A stretch of DNA of 64,000 bases from Branchiostoma floridae (Eukaryota; Chordata; Leptocardii; Amphioxiformes; Branchiostomatidae): positions 2,134,645-2,198,644 of the forward strand of contig NC_049993.1 in NCBI RefSeq assembly GCF_000003815.2, read 5' to 3'. Below are positions 50,790-63,700 of this stretch, in pieces. The translations under genes were made by a program, and so were the position numbers. The number at the start of each line of letters is the position of its first letter. The first letter of the stretch is position 1. The notes beneath the pieces were generated by a model, which was not told where the DNA came from, made no database searches, and was given only the letters and a program-made list of their open reading frames with translations.

Positions 50790-51230
50790 CTACTGGGCCT
50801 CGTCGGTCTTCTCAGGCAGAAGCTCGGAATCGATGTCGGAGTCGGAGTCGGAGTCCTCGTCGGTGTTCTCAGGCAGAAGCTCGGAATCGATGTTGGAGTC
50901 GGAATCGGAGTCGGAGTCCTGTTCAATAATGTTGCCGGACATCAGCTTGTTCAACTCCTCGTCGTTGCGGACGGCCAGTTGAAGGTGACGGGTTGTGATC
51001 CTTTTCTCATTGTCGTCGCGTGCAGCGTTAACAGCCTGCTCGAGGATCTTGACGGTCACGCACTCAAGCGCGGCCGCCATGAACACCGGAGCGCCGGAAC
51101 CAACGCGCTGGGCGTAGTGTCCGTGTCTTAATAAGCGATGGATGCGACCAACCGGGAACTGGAGATCCGCTTGGGATGAAATGGTCTGTGCCTCGGCGCT
51201 TGCCTCTGCTCCTTTAACACCTTCAGACAT
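50790..51230 (-). CDS. Divergent histone H2A variant with acidic repeat tail
   Basis: Single-exon frame of 146 codons, ATG at 51230. The histone fold is clear: [65 protein letters not shown]. The N-terminal tail is not the usual Lys/Arg-rich one ([20 protein letters not shown]). Of the acidic-patch residues, the first Glu (LEC), the Glu of ILE and NDEE are kept, but the Glu of AEIL is Lys (VKIL). After the fold the docking domain is replaced by two acidic repeats built on DSDSDSD and DSELLPE(N/K)TDE. It should dimerise with H2B but would make an unusual nucleosome surface. Alternatives are a germline-restricted H2A or a chaperone-like H2A paralogue. No histone 3' stem-loop was recognised downstream, so the mRNA is probably polyadenylated. 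Confidence 0.9.
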   Translation of the reverse strand: MSEGVKGAEASAEAQTISSQADLQFPVGRIHRLLRHGHYAQRVGSGAPVFMAAALECVTVKILEQAVNAARDDNEKRITTRHLQLAVRNDEELNKLMSGNIIEQDSDSDSDSNIDSELLPENTDEDSDSDSDIDSELLPEKTDEAQ

Positions 51231-51263
51231 CTTGCAGTAGTCGATTGATTAGCGTTTAACGAA

Positions 51264-51760
51264 CGACAAAGTGGATGGAAGAATGAATAGACAAAATCTC
51301 TTGCCCCACCAATTTATACCTCGCCGCTGGATAGACAACTTGCGTACGACAAAGTGGATGGAAGAATGAATAGACAAAATGCCCTGCCCCACCAATTTAT
51401 ACCTCGCCGCTGGATAGACAACTTGCGTACGACAAAGTGGATGGAAGAATGAATAGACAAAATGCCCTGCCCCACCAATTTATACCTCGCCGCTGGATGG
51501 ACAACTTGCGTACGACAAAGTGGATGGAAGAATGAATAGACAAAATGTCCTGCCCCACCAATTTATACCTCGCCGCTGGATAGACAACTTGCGTACGACA
51601 AAGTGGATGGAAGAATGAATAGACAAAATGTCCTGCCCCACCAATTTATACCTCGCCGCTGGATAGACAACTTGCGTACGACAAAGTGGATGGAAGAATG
51701 AATAGACAAAATGTCCTGCCCACCAATTTACACCTCGCCACTGGATAGACAACTTCCAAC
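51264..51760 (-). promoter_or_regulatory. Six tandem 83-bp promoter-like units upstream of the H2A variant
   Basis: Units begin (GACAAAGTGGATGG) at 51264, 51348, 51431, 51514, 51597 and 51680. On the minus strand each contains GCGAGGTATAAATTGGTGGG. Five have an intact TATAAA (near 51313, 51396, 51479, 51562, 51645); the most distal has TGTAAA. The nearest TATA box lies 83 bp upstream of the H2A ATG, leaving a 5' UTR of about 50 nt. Spurious open frames run through the array. Confidence 0.75.
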
Positions 51761-51764
51761 CGCG

Positions 51765-51975
51765 GACCGATGGAGTGGGGAGAGAATCTCTGTAACGTCC
51801 ACACCTTCGAAAAGACAATCCAGAAAAATTTGCATTCCCTCCCAGTGGCTCTCACATAAAAAAGCCTAGACGGCACGGGATTTTGAAATGCCACTGTCCG
51901 AACCAATGGAGAGAGGAGAGAATCTCTGCAATTAACGTCCGCACCTTCGACTAGGCAATCCAATGACAGTTTATA
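51765..51975 (-). promoter_or_regulatory. Upstream duplicated block with CCAAT/ATTGG and TATA motifs
   Basis: GGAGAGAATCTCTG, AACGTCC and CACCTTCGA occur twice (51780-51815 and 51918-51955). On the minus strand these lie near CCATTGGTTCGG and TTATAAACTGTCATTGG. It looks like an older upstream promoter module of the same gene. Confidence 0.4.
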
Positions 51976-52349
51976 AGAGACCACAGTGTATAGTGCTACA
52001 TCGAACTTAAAACCATCGCGAAAAGTTCTTTTCCCGCTACCGCGATATAAGATCCCGACGAACTTAAATGCATTTACAGTAAGTTCCGTTCCTCTCAGTC
52101 TAAAATTGCGTTGGAAGTATGCAATTAAGATTCCGTTTGTTGTAAAGGCAGACCTGTTTTTTGCTGGAGGGTCGGTACAATTTTCTTCATTTATCGTTTG
52201 CGATGGACAGTACAATTATGTTGATGAGGTGACATTTGTCATTTGTAACGGCATTCCAACTGATCAGAGTAGTTGTCTGTTTTTGCCATACACTGTCTCC
52301 ATTGTTTGTGTGCGCAAAGCAACATCCTTGCCCTCTAAAGGGTCATTGC

Positions 52350-53230
52350 CCGAGAAAACCAGGCAGAGGACTTAAGATGGGGGTCAATCAAATCGACTCA
52401 AAATTTTTATGTGTGATAGATATGTGGAACTATGAACAGCCACATAGTATAAAAACTCACTAGCTATTTTGCGTTCTGGCGTTCTGGAACTCCCTTAAGA
52501 GGCCCTCGAAAATCCAACAATTTATGGCTGAAATATACTGAAATTCCGATGGCTATCCTGATAAGTATGATAAAGGTACGAACATAAGTTTTGCATTTCC
52601 AGATAGCACGGGTACTAAAGTTTCAGGCAAAAAATTGAAACCGATCTCCATTAAAGTTAAGAGGGTGTGATAGGGGGTTACCTGAACCAATGAAAGAAAC
52701 ATTTATATCACTGTAAATTTTAGTCTTCATAGTCAGTAGGTCTGGTGTATGGTTTTAATGCTGCTATAGAGAGGAACATCCACTTATTCTAAAACAATCG
52801 TCGTCTAATTGGGCCAAACATAACTCGAGCCGTGAGAGGGGGGTCTTTATGGGGATTTTTTCGGATTTGTAAGTAAGGAAACTGTACGCAAGCAACACGT
52901 GTAAGTACGGTAACGTGGAAATCGCACAGAGATCGTACGTACAACTCACTTACTACTTGCGCAACGAACGATAGCACGTAACCGCTCACGGACAGGCGTG
53001 GCGTGCAGACCACATACAAGACATGGTAGATTTTCCTGCTGACAACGGCAGATGTACGATAAAAAGATTTACGAAATGGAACAGTACTATAAAACGGTAC
53101 TAAATCTTATGAGCAATTACTTTTTAGTGTATCTTATTACCTAGTCTAACGTTCATTGTGGGCAATGTCTTAAAATCGTATTCTCAGAACGCTATAAACA
53201 ACACAATGACTCCGAAATGGATTATATTTT
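52350..53230. other. Intergenic stretch, no gene recognised
   Basis: No domain-bearing frame, repeat or strong motif found. The AATAAA at 53241-53236 (minus) at its right edge may end the EGF/SEA gene transcript. Confidence 0.5.
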
Positions 53231-53235
53231 TTTCC

Positions 53236-54268
53236 TTTATTACAAATTTGTTTCATGCATACAGTTTAATGTAATTCCTTTATAATTTCAAAATATATTT
53301 ATAATATCTTAAGCTTTACTGGGATTTTCTCATTATGTACAAAGTAGAGTACTACAATCAACATCATCATCATTCATCCTCTATAGTACATAGACTATCA
53401 TAAACATATATAATCTTCAAATTATACCTCATTGTTTTAAATAGTTGTACACGGTCATTGACATATGTTGCATATAATATTATTATATACAATGCTATTA
53501 GCAATAGATATTACATCTTATAGTTTTAATAGCTAAGAAAATTTTGTCTGTGTTAAGAATGTTTTTCCTTGTCATTTCACATACCTAAACATGTTTAATC
53601 TATATTTCTTATCTTTTTGTTAAATATTGTTCATATTTACCACACTTTATGAGAAAACATCAGTACAATGCGATGATTTTTTGCAGTCTGTGCAAAAAAA
53701 GTCACTGCTAAGCTGTGCGACAATGGTCTACAATTATTTATAACATTGACTATACGATTGTTTCGTAATCGGAGCTCCGTAAAGTTTTCAGAATCATACA
53801 GTAACAATTTCTCTGATTTGTGCTGTACTTAACCTATTAAAATGATGAATAGACATGTAGCGAGCCTCTGGGCAGCTAAAATCAAGAGAGGTTTGTACAT
53901 AAGAACAATAGAGATACAGGAAAGAAAGTTGCAATAGAACTGAGTCAATGCAACTGAAATGACAAAGATAATGTCGTTTTCAAATACCGTTTAGCCTTGG
54001 TGATTCTATACGGTTATAAAGAAGATAGCTAGTATTTACCATGATGGTCAATATTGAACATCGGAGGCCATATAAAGACTTATCCATATCGAAACAGTTC
54101 CTTTAAAATTTCATTAGGTTTAAACCATATTCAGGGCACAAGCTGAGAAGAAATTAGTTCCACAATTTTGTGCATTTGAATTTTCGAAAACTTTCTTTAG
54201 ATAACTTCTAATGAGTGGTACACAAAGGCGAGACTAACGCATCCATCTAGCAGCTTTTTTCGTAATGC
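53236..54268 (-). other. Probable 3' UTR of the EGF/SEA transmembrane gene
   Basis: AT-rich, without coding features, between the stop codon at 54269 and AATAAA at 53241-53236 on the minus strand. Confidence 0.45.
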
Positions 54269-54793
54269 CTAGAATTGGTTGTATCGGACGTTACTTTCCT
54301 TCCTGTACCGTTTGTTTAGTGAGAGCACGAGTTGTAATGGAGGCCTGGCTGGGACGACAGTCTCCACAGATGCGGTGGAATCGGTCCTAGTCAGGGTCGA
54401 GTCGGTAGTGTCGGTGTCGGTGTCAGTAACGGTAGAAGCATCCGTGTCGTAACTGCTTGTGTCTGTTGTTGTGTCTTCAGGAATGAACTGCATTCGAAGA
54501 GTCTGCGACTCGGCGGAAAGGTCGCTTGGACGTCTACTGATGGACTGCAGTTCCCTGTTGTATCCGCCGGATGTCGCCAGGAGGCGTTGTGGAGCGGCGA
54601 AGAGTCCGTCACTGTCGGTCATGAGGACACTGCTGTCGGTGTCTACGTCATCCACATCCGGGTTACATCGCCTCGTCATGACGTCATCACTTCTGACCCA
54701 TCCGTCCCCTCCAGATATGGTATCAGACGGGCCTCTTTCAATAGGCAACACAGCATTGGTGTTGATCGCTGGACGTGCAGTTCGGAACTGTAT
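54269..54793 (-). CDS. Last exon: tail repeat module plus Thr/Asp-rich C-terminus
   Basis: 525 nt with stop. IQFRTARPAINTNAVLPIER, GPSDTISGGDGWVRSDD, RRCNPDVDDVDTDSS, then a region rich in TDTDTDTTDSTLTRTDSTAS and an end LQLVLSLNKRYRK. The acceptor is TTTTCCCCAG, phase 0. Confidence 0.85.
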   Translation of the reverse strand: MQFRTARPAINTNAVLPIERGPSDTISGGDGWVRSDDVMTRRCNPDVDDVDTDSSVLMTDSDGLFAAPQRLLATSGGYNRELQSISRRPSDLSAESQTLRMQFIPEDTTTDTSSYDTDASTVTDTDTDTTDSTLTRTDSTASVETVVPARPPLQLVLSLNKRYRKESNVRYNQF

Positions 54794-57700
54794 CTGGGGA
54801 AAATGGAAAGGGACCGGTTAAAATGCGAACTCAAAAACAACTTACTGGAATCGAAAGACATTGTTAAACACCAATCATTTCACCTTTTATTTTACTCAAT
54901 GACATCTCCTTATAAATCATGTATTTTGAATACGACGTAGGGCCTTTGCACCAAGCAACAAACATACAAAAAAGATGAAGGCAATACATGTGTATTACAC
55001 TTTTGTGTTTATATGTACTGTATGTAGTTGTAATAGACCTTACGATAGTCTCTGTACTGTTGTTCTGTCAAAAAAATATTGTCCATGTGTATGCCTGTTG
55101 GTTATGCCATGATTTGAAAACAATATGATTTAGTTTACAGTAACACTTGTTCACATTTAACCGGGGGTAACCTATATCGGAAGTAAAAAGATCTGGGTAT
55201 TTAGGGAAGGGATGTCTAGTCGATGTACGATAGATTCAAAATCCGAATTGTCGAAAATATTCATTTTTGAAACTATGTTCCGTTGACTTGATACCCTCAA
55301 TACCCTGTTTTTTGAGCAACAGTTATAAGTTACCCCATGGACAGATGTGAACTAGCGTTAGATAGTTTACCTAGGGACATATTTCTAAAAGGTTAACATA
55401 TTTTAATTGTTTTAGCCTGTTTATCGTTATACCCATAAGCTTCTCTCGGTAACTGCGAAACTAAATCATTAGACATGATAGGGAATTCCAGCACCGACTT
55501 ATGAAATGGTTCAAAAAGCAAAGCCCAGATCAAATCACTTACTTTCGCGTTGGCCGAACCGTAGCTTACAGTGTCGTCAACATCCGGGCTACTCCTCCTC
55601 CTCGCTAAGGCTGAATCCATCTGTCCATCATGCCCAAATATGGTATCAGGTGAGCCATCTTGGAAAAGCCGTAGAGCGTATGGGTCGATGATTGGCCGTG
55701 GAAGTCGGTACTGTGTCGGGTAAAATATATCCGTTAACAGTTTCATCAAGCAGTAAGTTACTATAAATAATAAGTATTCTTCATACACAAGATAGTGTTA
55801 ATTCGACCAATGTTTCGGTGACCGTCTGTCACATTCCTCAGGGCAATTCTGACTGGATCACATTGTATCGCAACAATACGCATCACTGCTTAGAGATGCA
55901 GTCACAAATGTAAGTTATTATATATACAAAGATTGGTTGACATTTGTAGTTTAGAATTGCAATTGTGAAAAATGAGTCCATCAATAACTGTATGGGTGTT
56001 GTCATAAATCGATTTTTCTGCATGTCTACAACTTTGGAGAAGAGCCAAACCAAATATCAAATTCACCAGACATCCCATTACACCATTTCAAACTGCCAAA
56101 TTTGCAGATGCGCAACTCGCAAAACATGCAAGCACACGAAAAATGAATGGGATGCACTAATTACTCAAATAACCCTCCCCAAAGATCATTGAGGTATACT
56201 TACGCGAACGTCAGTATCGAAGATCTTTTGGTAAGTCTCCAAGTCCTTCACCGTGCCGAAGAAAGACGATGGTCTCCTAGAGCTGTTCTCTGAAAGGGGT
56301 GTCCTCTGTATTCCCGGCAAGAACCGGGTCACCCGGGTATCATATAGGTGTTCTCGGTGAACATCAGTTTTTGACCATGGACTTGACACCCAGCGATGAC
56401 TGGACTTGAAAAACGATGGTCTGAATGAAAACAAATGATATTACGTTTTAGATGAGCTGTGACCATGTTTTTCGTCATTGATATTAAAAGAACACATAAT
56501 TGCATATTGAGAAGTGTCTGAACCAAAATCCATGTCAAAATGACGTACAGGCTAACTCAATCTATGAAATCATAAATATTTAACAGGAAATTTTCTTAAC
56601 GTTAAGACGCAACCTTATAGAGAAAGTTTAATTTTTTTTTTACATCAGAGCCAATCAATCTTCCCTCAACCTAGACGGGGGCCGATACCGATTGCCAAGC
56701 ACCTTTGACCGTTTGATGATGTCACACTTCCGTTCCGGATGTGTGACTTAAATTTGGGTCATTTCAACTTGATAAGGAACAGAGGATTGATCGAGATATT
56801 GTTGGTAAGCACTTTATTGTTGTTGTTTATGTTGCTTTATTTTGTGCACGGATATCAAAAACGTCTTAAAATTGTAAGATAATCATTTTTATATTGTTCA
56901 TACTTACTTGTATCGTCTAGCCTTAGATTGAAGGGTTCGCCTTTTCATAATGAGAATGAGGGCGATCATGATGAGAAATATCACAGCAAACGTAGCAGTG
57001 GCGCCGGTTACAACTAAAATCAAGGTAATAAAACAATAAAGTTATTTGTACTCCATCACTAATCGAAAATAGATACATGGTGGAAATATGACGTCATGCC
57101 ATGTACAAGCATATTGACACAATAAAGTTTAAAAATGATATGATCGGTTGTGTTTTCGGTTGCTCAAAACAACATGGGATTTTTAAAGACATGGGATTTT
57201 TATATGATGAAATTATGAAAAGTTTCTAATATTTATGAAGATACAACACAGATATAGTGGACTCAACAAAACTGAATACTCCGTTGTTCCAGAAAGTTAC
57301 ATGAAAACAGGAGTCAGCAATTCACATTTTTCATCAACAAAGTCAACATGTTTTAACTTTGAGCACGATTATTTGACGATGGAAGTAAATGATTTATTAA
57401 CATTACGGCCAGTCAACCGTCATTGACACCGAGGACAGAAGTCGATATCGACCTTCACCCACTCATGAAATCCGAATGCCGTTCTGAAATTCGCAGTGGA
57501 TCGATCTTATGCATTGCAACTAATTTGTATCTATTCAGCAAAACTTGAATGGAAACGTATGCAGCCATAAGGTCGAAAATTCTGTGTCGCCAACTTATTT
57601 GTGTTGGAAGACTTTTGAAGTCTTTTATAGAGGCATAGATATTTTTATCATTTTTATGAAATTCAGTTTTCTTACCTCCAGGCAGGTATGTCTCACATCT

Positions 57701-60700
57701 CTGTCCTGTGTACTGAAATGGACAGCTGAAACATACAAACAACGATGTAAACATTAGGATTATTTAAAATGAAAGGTAAAAAAATCATTTAAATTCTCAC
57801 AAAATGCTTATATAAAAGTCAGCGTGTCAAATTTCGGCCATGTTCACTCTTTTATATGGATAGCATCTGCGCGTGCATTAATTTTTATCCGTTTTAAAAT
57901 AAAATATAGATCATATAAAGCAGCTGTGTAATGAGCAAACTAGTTACCTGCATTTCTTGGCACCATTTTCTATAGAACATGATCCTCCGTTTAAGCAGTA
58001 TCCCCTGTAGCAGTACGCTGAAATATGGAAGGTAACTTAGTTTTTTCATTGATTTTGAATCTCGATAAACGAATGATTTATAAAGAACTTTGTTGTTAAC
58101 AGGAGAAAAAAGAAATACAGTGCAATGTAAGCTGTAGAAAAATGTATCTTATTTCTAACTGCCCTTATTATAAGAATGAAAGAGACAAGCGGTATAAAAA
58201 AGTTAAAATATAATTTCCAAGCTTTCAAAAGCTAGCTGACCTCCAAAAAAACACATTTCTACCAAAATTACACAAGTGAATTTTTGCATGATTCAATTAA
58301 AGAAGAAACAACGTGAAAAAAATATGAAAAAACAAGAACATTTTCGGTGCTGTTTTCTAATTTTTATCTTCGCAATTAGAACGAGGACATGGGTAAAAAA
58401 AAAACATTTTTATAAATTACCTCTGGTTGAGACGAAGGACACGTTCATGCCGAGTAGATCAACAGACGTGTTTCCGGCCCCCTGTATGAAGGCCTGTGTG
58501 ATATCAGCCTTGGTCAGATGTACGGAGGGGACAGTGGTCAGCATGGTGTTGGCCACAACACTGCCGTTTCTCAGGTCCGACACGGACGCGGCCATGAACG
58601 CTGACCGGATGGTCCGGTTGACGTGCGTCTCAAACAAACGGGTCAACTGTAACAAAGACGAAAGGTTGAAGGAGGTTGGGAAAATAGGGGAATGCACATT
58701 GTGAAGACTTTGTTTATTTACTGATATAGGTTTTACCGTCGAAGAGATTCATTAGTCACGTATGTTTACAGTTAATAGAATTTTTCATCAATTAGTGACT
58801 GTTATCAAAGGTAAGCAAACTCCGACACTGACACGGCCAGTTTTTATGAAAAACTCTATTAACTATAGGTTTTACGTTTTGTATCTTGAACAGACACGTT
58901 AACATAGGTTACACATACACCAATCCTGGCGCTTTTATACCTACTACATTTTGCATTGTTAAAATCTATCACTACTTCGTTTATGAATATAAATATGTAA
59001 AGGTATTTGGCAATGATATATATTGACAAATGCTTTCACCCGAGAGGCAAAAAAGCCTTCCTTTGATAAAGTTTAGATTGAAAGAACCTAAAGGCTTGCT
59101 GTAACCACAAGCTTTGCTTAACCCGATGCCAGTGTCATTTGAAGCTTTAAGTTTATTTATTTTCAGAACAATTGACCAATCAGAGGGCTTTAAACCCAGG
59201 TCATAAAAATTCGAAATACCACTCGCTTTTGGGTTTTAGATCTCGTTCTCATGGTACTATGAACCTTCAGAACTATGAACAATGATGAGAGCGAGCCACC
59301 GAAATGGCGCCGCGATTCAAAGATGAATAAAACGTAAAAAAAACGATCACAAACAGCAACTTTACGGTTGGTGTACAAAGTGGGGGAGACATTGTGCAAC
59401 TTACTGTGAATTCTATCAGCTCCTTCATATTTTGGTACTCTGTCGTCTTGCAGTCGGCTAGCTTGGCATTGTAGACAAGGTCGTGAAGCTGTAAGGTATT
59501 GGAGAACGCGGCGGAGTCTGGAACAGAACAGAATAGTTTGTGTTATTATAAACAATCAAGAAGTCACTTGATCGCCATGATCAAAGCCCAGAACAAATAC
59601 TAAATGTCAGTGCATTAAGACATCACTTACGTATACAGAGCATATAGTAAACACAATAAAGCACGACCAAGTAAAGCACAGCAGTGCAAAGCATAACATA
59701 ACATCTATATCATACAGTACATCGCAGCAGTGTACAGTACAACGAAACACATAGTGCATCACTACAGTGTGCAACATAACAAGAGATAATGTTACGTAGT
59801 ACATCTCTACACTTTACAATATAACAGAGCATAATGTTACATAGTACATCACTACAATGTACAACATAACAGAACAGAACGTTACACAAAACGTTACTGC
59901 AGCGTACAGCACAACATAACATTATATAGTGTGTATATAACGTATGTGTAAAGCACATAGTATACCACGTACTTCTCGGTGCGAAAGAAAACTAAACAGC
60001 TTCGCTTTACAAGGTTAAGTGAAGGCAAATAACAACAAATAGCACAACATGATACTAAACACAACACTGCTTTTTAATAGAAGACACTAACCTGTTTTGC
60101 ACGTGGTCTTGCCGTCTCCCTTCCAGCCACGTTTGCACTGACAGTACTCATGTGTGCCGTTATACACCAGCTCCCCGTGTTCGTGACATCCATGGTTACA
60201 AGCAGGTTCTGTTGAAAAGAGCGAGGAATGACATTAAATTCTATCACTGACACCAGCATGACATCCACCTGTAGCCACCTGGTTATAGGATGTTTTGCCT
60301 CCAAAAAATGGAGGTGTATTTTTGGGTGTGTCTGTCTGTGTGTATGTCTGTGTGTCTAGATCTGTGTTTCAAGATATTTGTGGTCACCATAACTTTAAAA
60401 CCTCTGAATGGATTGTAATGATATTTGATATGCAGGTACCTTGGTACTGCAGCAGAACTTAAAGTTTTTTATCTTTTGACCTGGACATGCTGTAGTCTTG
60501 TTTCCTATTATTCGTTCTTTTTGTTTCATGCAACACTGATAAAATATGGGTCTGTGATACAGTTAATAGCATTTCAATTGTGAAATTAATAGTGACCTCA
60601 AAAGATTATAACCTCAATCAACTCAAATGTAATTGTATTGGGTCATATTTTCTTCGCCAGTTTGTTTTGAAGTAAAGAAATCTTACCTGTGTTTACGCAG

Positions 60701-63700
60701 GTGTGTCCGTCTTTGTCCAGGTTGTATCCGTTATTACATGAACAGGTGTAGGACCCAATACTGTTTGTACAGTCGTGATCACATGGGAACTCCAAGCACT
60801 CGTCTTGATCTGAAAGACAAAAGAATCCATTGTAAATATTATGGCACTAGTTTACATGGAAACAAGCTCTTTCACCGTTCAACTCTGAACTGAATTTCCT
60901 GTCTCTTCAGCAAGTCTGCCTTTTGTTCATGGAAGTGAGACAAACTTGACAATCACTTTCTGCCATTGCCTTTTCTGACACTGGATTCAACTAGCTACAG
61001 ATGCGCAAAACGCAAATGTCTGGAAACCACGGAAAGCAAAGTCCTTTTGCAGTTGCATAAAGGCCATTGTATTAAAATAAACACCATTGTACTAAAAGAA
61101 AAAAAGGGAATCCAAAGACACAATGTATAACAACAAAACTGATATACTGAAGCGTTCTATGCTCTGGGATGATTTACTAATGATAAGATACTCGAAAAAA
61201 ACGTAAATGATAATCATTTTTCTTTCTAAAATTTTATATCTCAAAAGTACATGTATATATAACATGTCCTGTTGAGTTACTGAGATTCAATATCAACGTA
61301 GTTTGTTTTCAACAATTCATATCTTTGTGGATCAACTTTTGAAAATGCAGCTTACCTTCGCACGAAACACTGTCATTGGCCAAGACGTATCCTTTGCCAC
61401 ATACACAAACGTACGATCCGAGCACATTCTGACAGCCGACTTTACAACCACCTTGTCCGTTTTCACCATTTCGTACACATTCGTTGATATCTGAAAACAA
61501 AATTCGTAATCGTTGAAGTGGTTCATCAGTCACAGTGTCTGTTTTAGAGGTAGAGTACGTACGAGTGGTCAGTATGGAGTAATTATGAAGTAATTATGAC
61601 CAGTGATCATGACAAAAGGTAGCTTTTTCATTTGTCTTATAGTATGTAAAATCAGTATTAGGTAAATGATAGCAAGATATTACGGATTTCCTTTACTATC
61701 AATTTTCTTCCAACAGTGACTTTCTTACAGGTAGAATACGTACCTCTAAATTTTCGACGTCCGACAGCACATCTTGGTCACGCAGAATGGCCTGGCCTTG
61801 TCTCGTGTTCTCTCGTGAGATCGAGACTATGCCATTCTCTGTGACTAAGATGTGCTGTCAGACATCGAAAATTTGGAGGTACGTATTCTACCTTTAAAAC
61901 AGTCACTGTTGGAAGAAAATTGATACTAAACAAAATCCATAAGATCTTGCTATCAATTACTTACGAGTGATGTAACATACTATTAGACAAATGAAAAAGC
62001 CACCTTTTGTCATGATCACATGATCACTGGTCATAATTACTCCATATTGACCACTTTTTGAAAGGCTTAATCACTAAATTGATATAACTTCAGTTAAATC
62101 TTAACAGCTTGTTCTCTGGCTGTGTTAATAATGTACCTATGTAAAAACAACCCGTTTGCTTGTGTTTGCTTCTCTCACTCGGTGGTGCATTAGATGTTTA
62201 TTAAAATTTGCATTGCTCTATGGCACCGTATTCAGAAAGAAATGTCATTAACATGGCATGGCACTGGCATGTAACGTCGTAAACTTTGTACCACAAAATC
62301 CTACAATTAAACTCATTAATATCATAAAAATTCTACGTCAGTATCATTTACTTCAGTTCTATTGATTATTGAGTAGATTTTCAAATGTTTTCAACAGACC
62401 TCCGCAGAGCGAGCCATCCCCCTCGTAACCAGGGTTACATGTACAGCGGTAGCCTCCATCTTCGTCCTGGCAGACGGCATTGGTACTGCAGTCATTGGTA
62501 ACGTTGGAGGCACACTCGTCAATATCTAAAACAACAGAAGAGTAGCATTTCATTATAAAACCTCCAAGTATAGAATGTAGAAGCATGCATATAGATAGCT
62601 GTACAAAATAGATACGTGTTCCTTTTTTATTGTCTGTACTCGTGTCTGTAATTAGCCTACGGGCATGGATTTGCAAATAAATCATTATATTCTAGACCGC
62701 TGTGGCACATATAATGTCTACGCTTGCTCAAATAGACCCCATGTGTAGATAATGATCGTTCACAGGACTTTTTTTTTAAATTTCAAGCCATGTTGATTCT
62801 ATCATTTGGATGACGTCGACACGTGCGTCAATTTTAATCCTTTTGCGAACAAATATCATTATGTAAATCGTACTAAGCAGCCGAAAATTGCCAAAGTCAA
62901 AGAAGATGATACAACCATCAATGTTTGGAAACTCTAGGTCGTTAACATTTAATTAAGCATAAGTGTCTCTGCTGTCAGATGTGGTCCCGAACATAAAGGA
63001 TTTACATATATATAATGCGGTGTTTACAATGCGGTATCCAACGCACAGGAGCGTTGTATATACATAAAGAAAGCTGACATACGGTCAATGAAACCTCTGA
63101 AAATATAACATTTAATATAGTTGCTTAACTGTGTACAAATAGTTTTGTTATCCAGTGACTTGTCAGCCTGATGATATTATTCACGGCAATGCTATTAAAG
63201 ACAATATCTTACTTATACACGTCTTTCCGTCTGCGGCCAGGTAGTATCCCATTAGACATCTGCAGTAGAACGACCCCTCCGTGTCTACACACATTTGGCT
63301 GCAGTTACCGTTGTTGACGTCACACTCGTGAATGTTGTAACACTGCCGTCTGCCGTGTGCTGTCGACAAGCTATACCCCACTTTGCAGATGCAGTCGTAA
63401 CTTCCGGGAGTGTTGCGACATTCTTTGGCGTTCGCGTCACATTTGTGAGTCCCTTCGGCACATTCATCAATATCTATGAGAAAAAGTAACAGAATTTATT
63501 CATCAATATCTATAAGAGAAAAAAAAAACAGCATTTTCTTGGAACAAGTGACTGAACTGCTTGGTATATGGCCCATAAACAAGAGGTCCTTGGTTCAAAA
63601 CTTGCGGTGCTACAGACATTGCGCCCATGAAAAGGGTCCTTCATTTACATGCAACATTTTACTACTTTAGGCCTTGAAACAGCTGCCCTTTTAAAAGGGT

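Noticed and set aside
50679-51131. Plus-strand frame opposite the histone variant
   Set aside because: Shadow of the H2A coding sequence; Val/Gly repeats mirror the Asp/Ser repeats.
51480-52215. Minus-strand frames through the 83-bp array
   Set aside because: They are translations of the tandem promoter units, and change with copy number.
54459-54940. Plus-strand frames over the last exon of the EGF/SEA gene
   Set aside because: Antisense shadows of the cytoplasmic tail exon.
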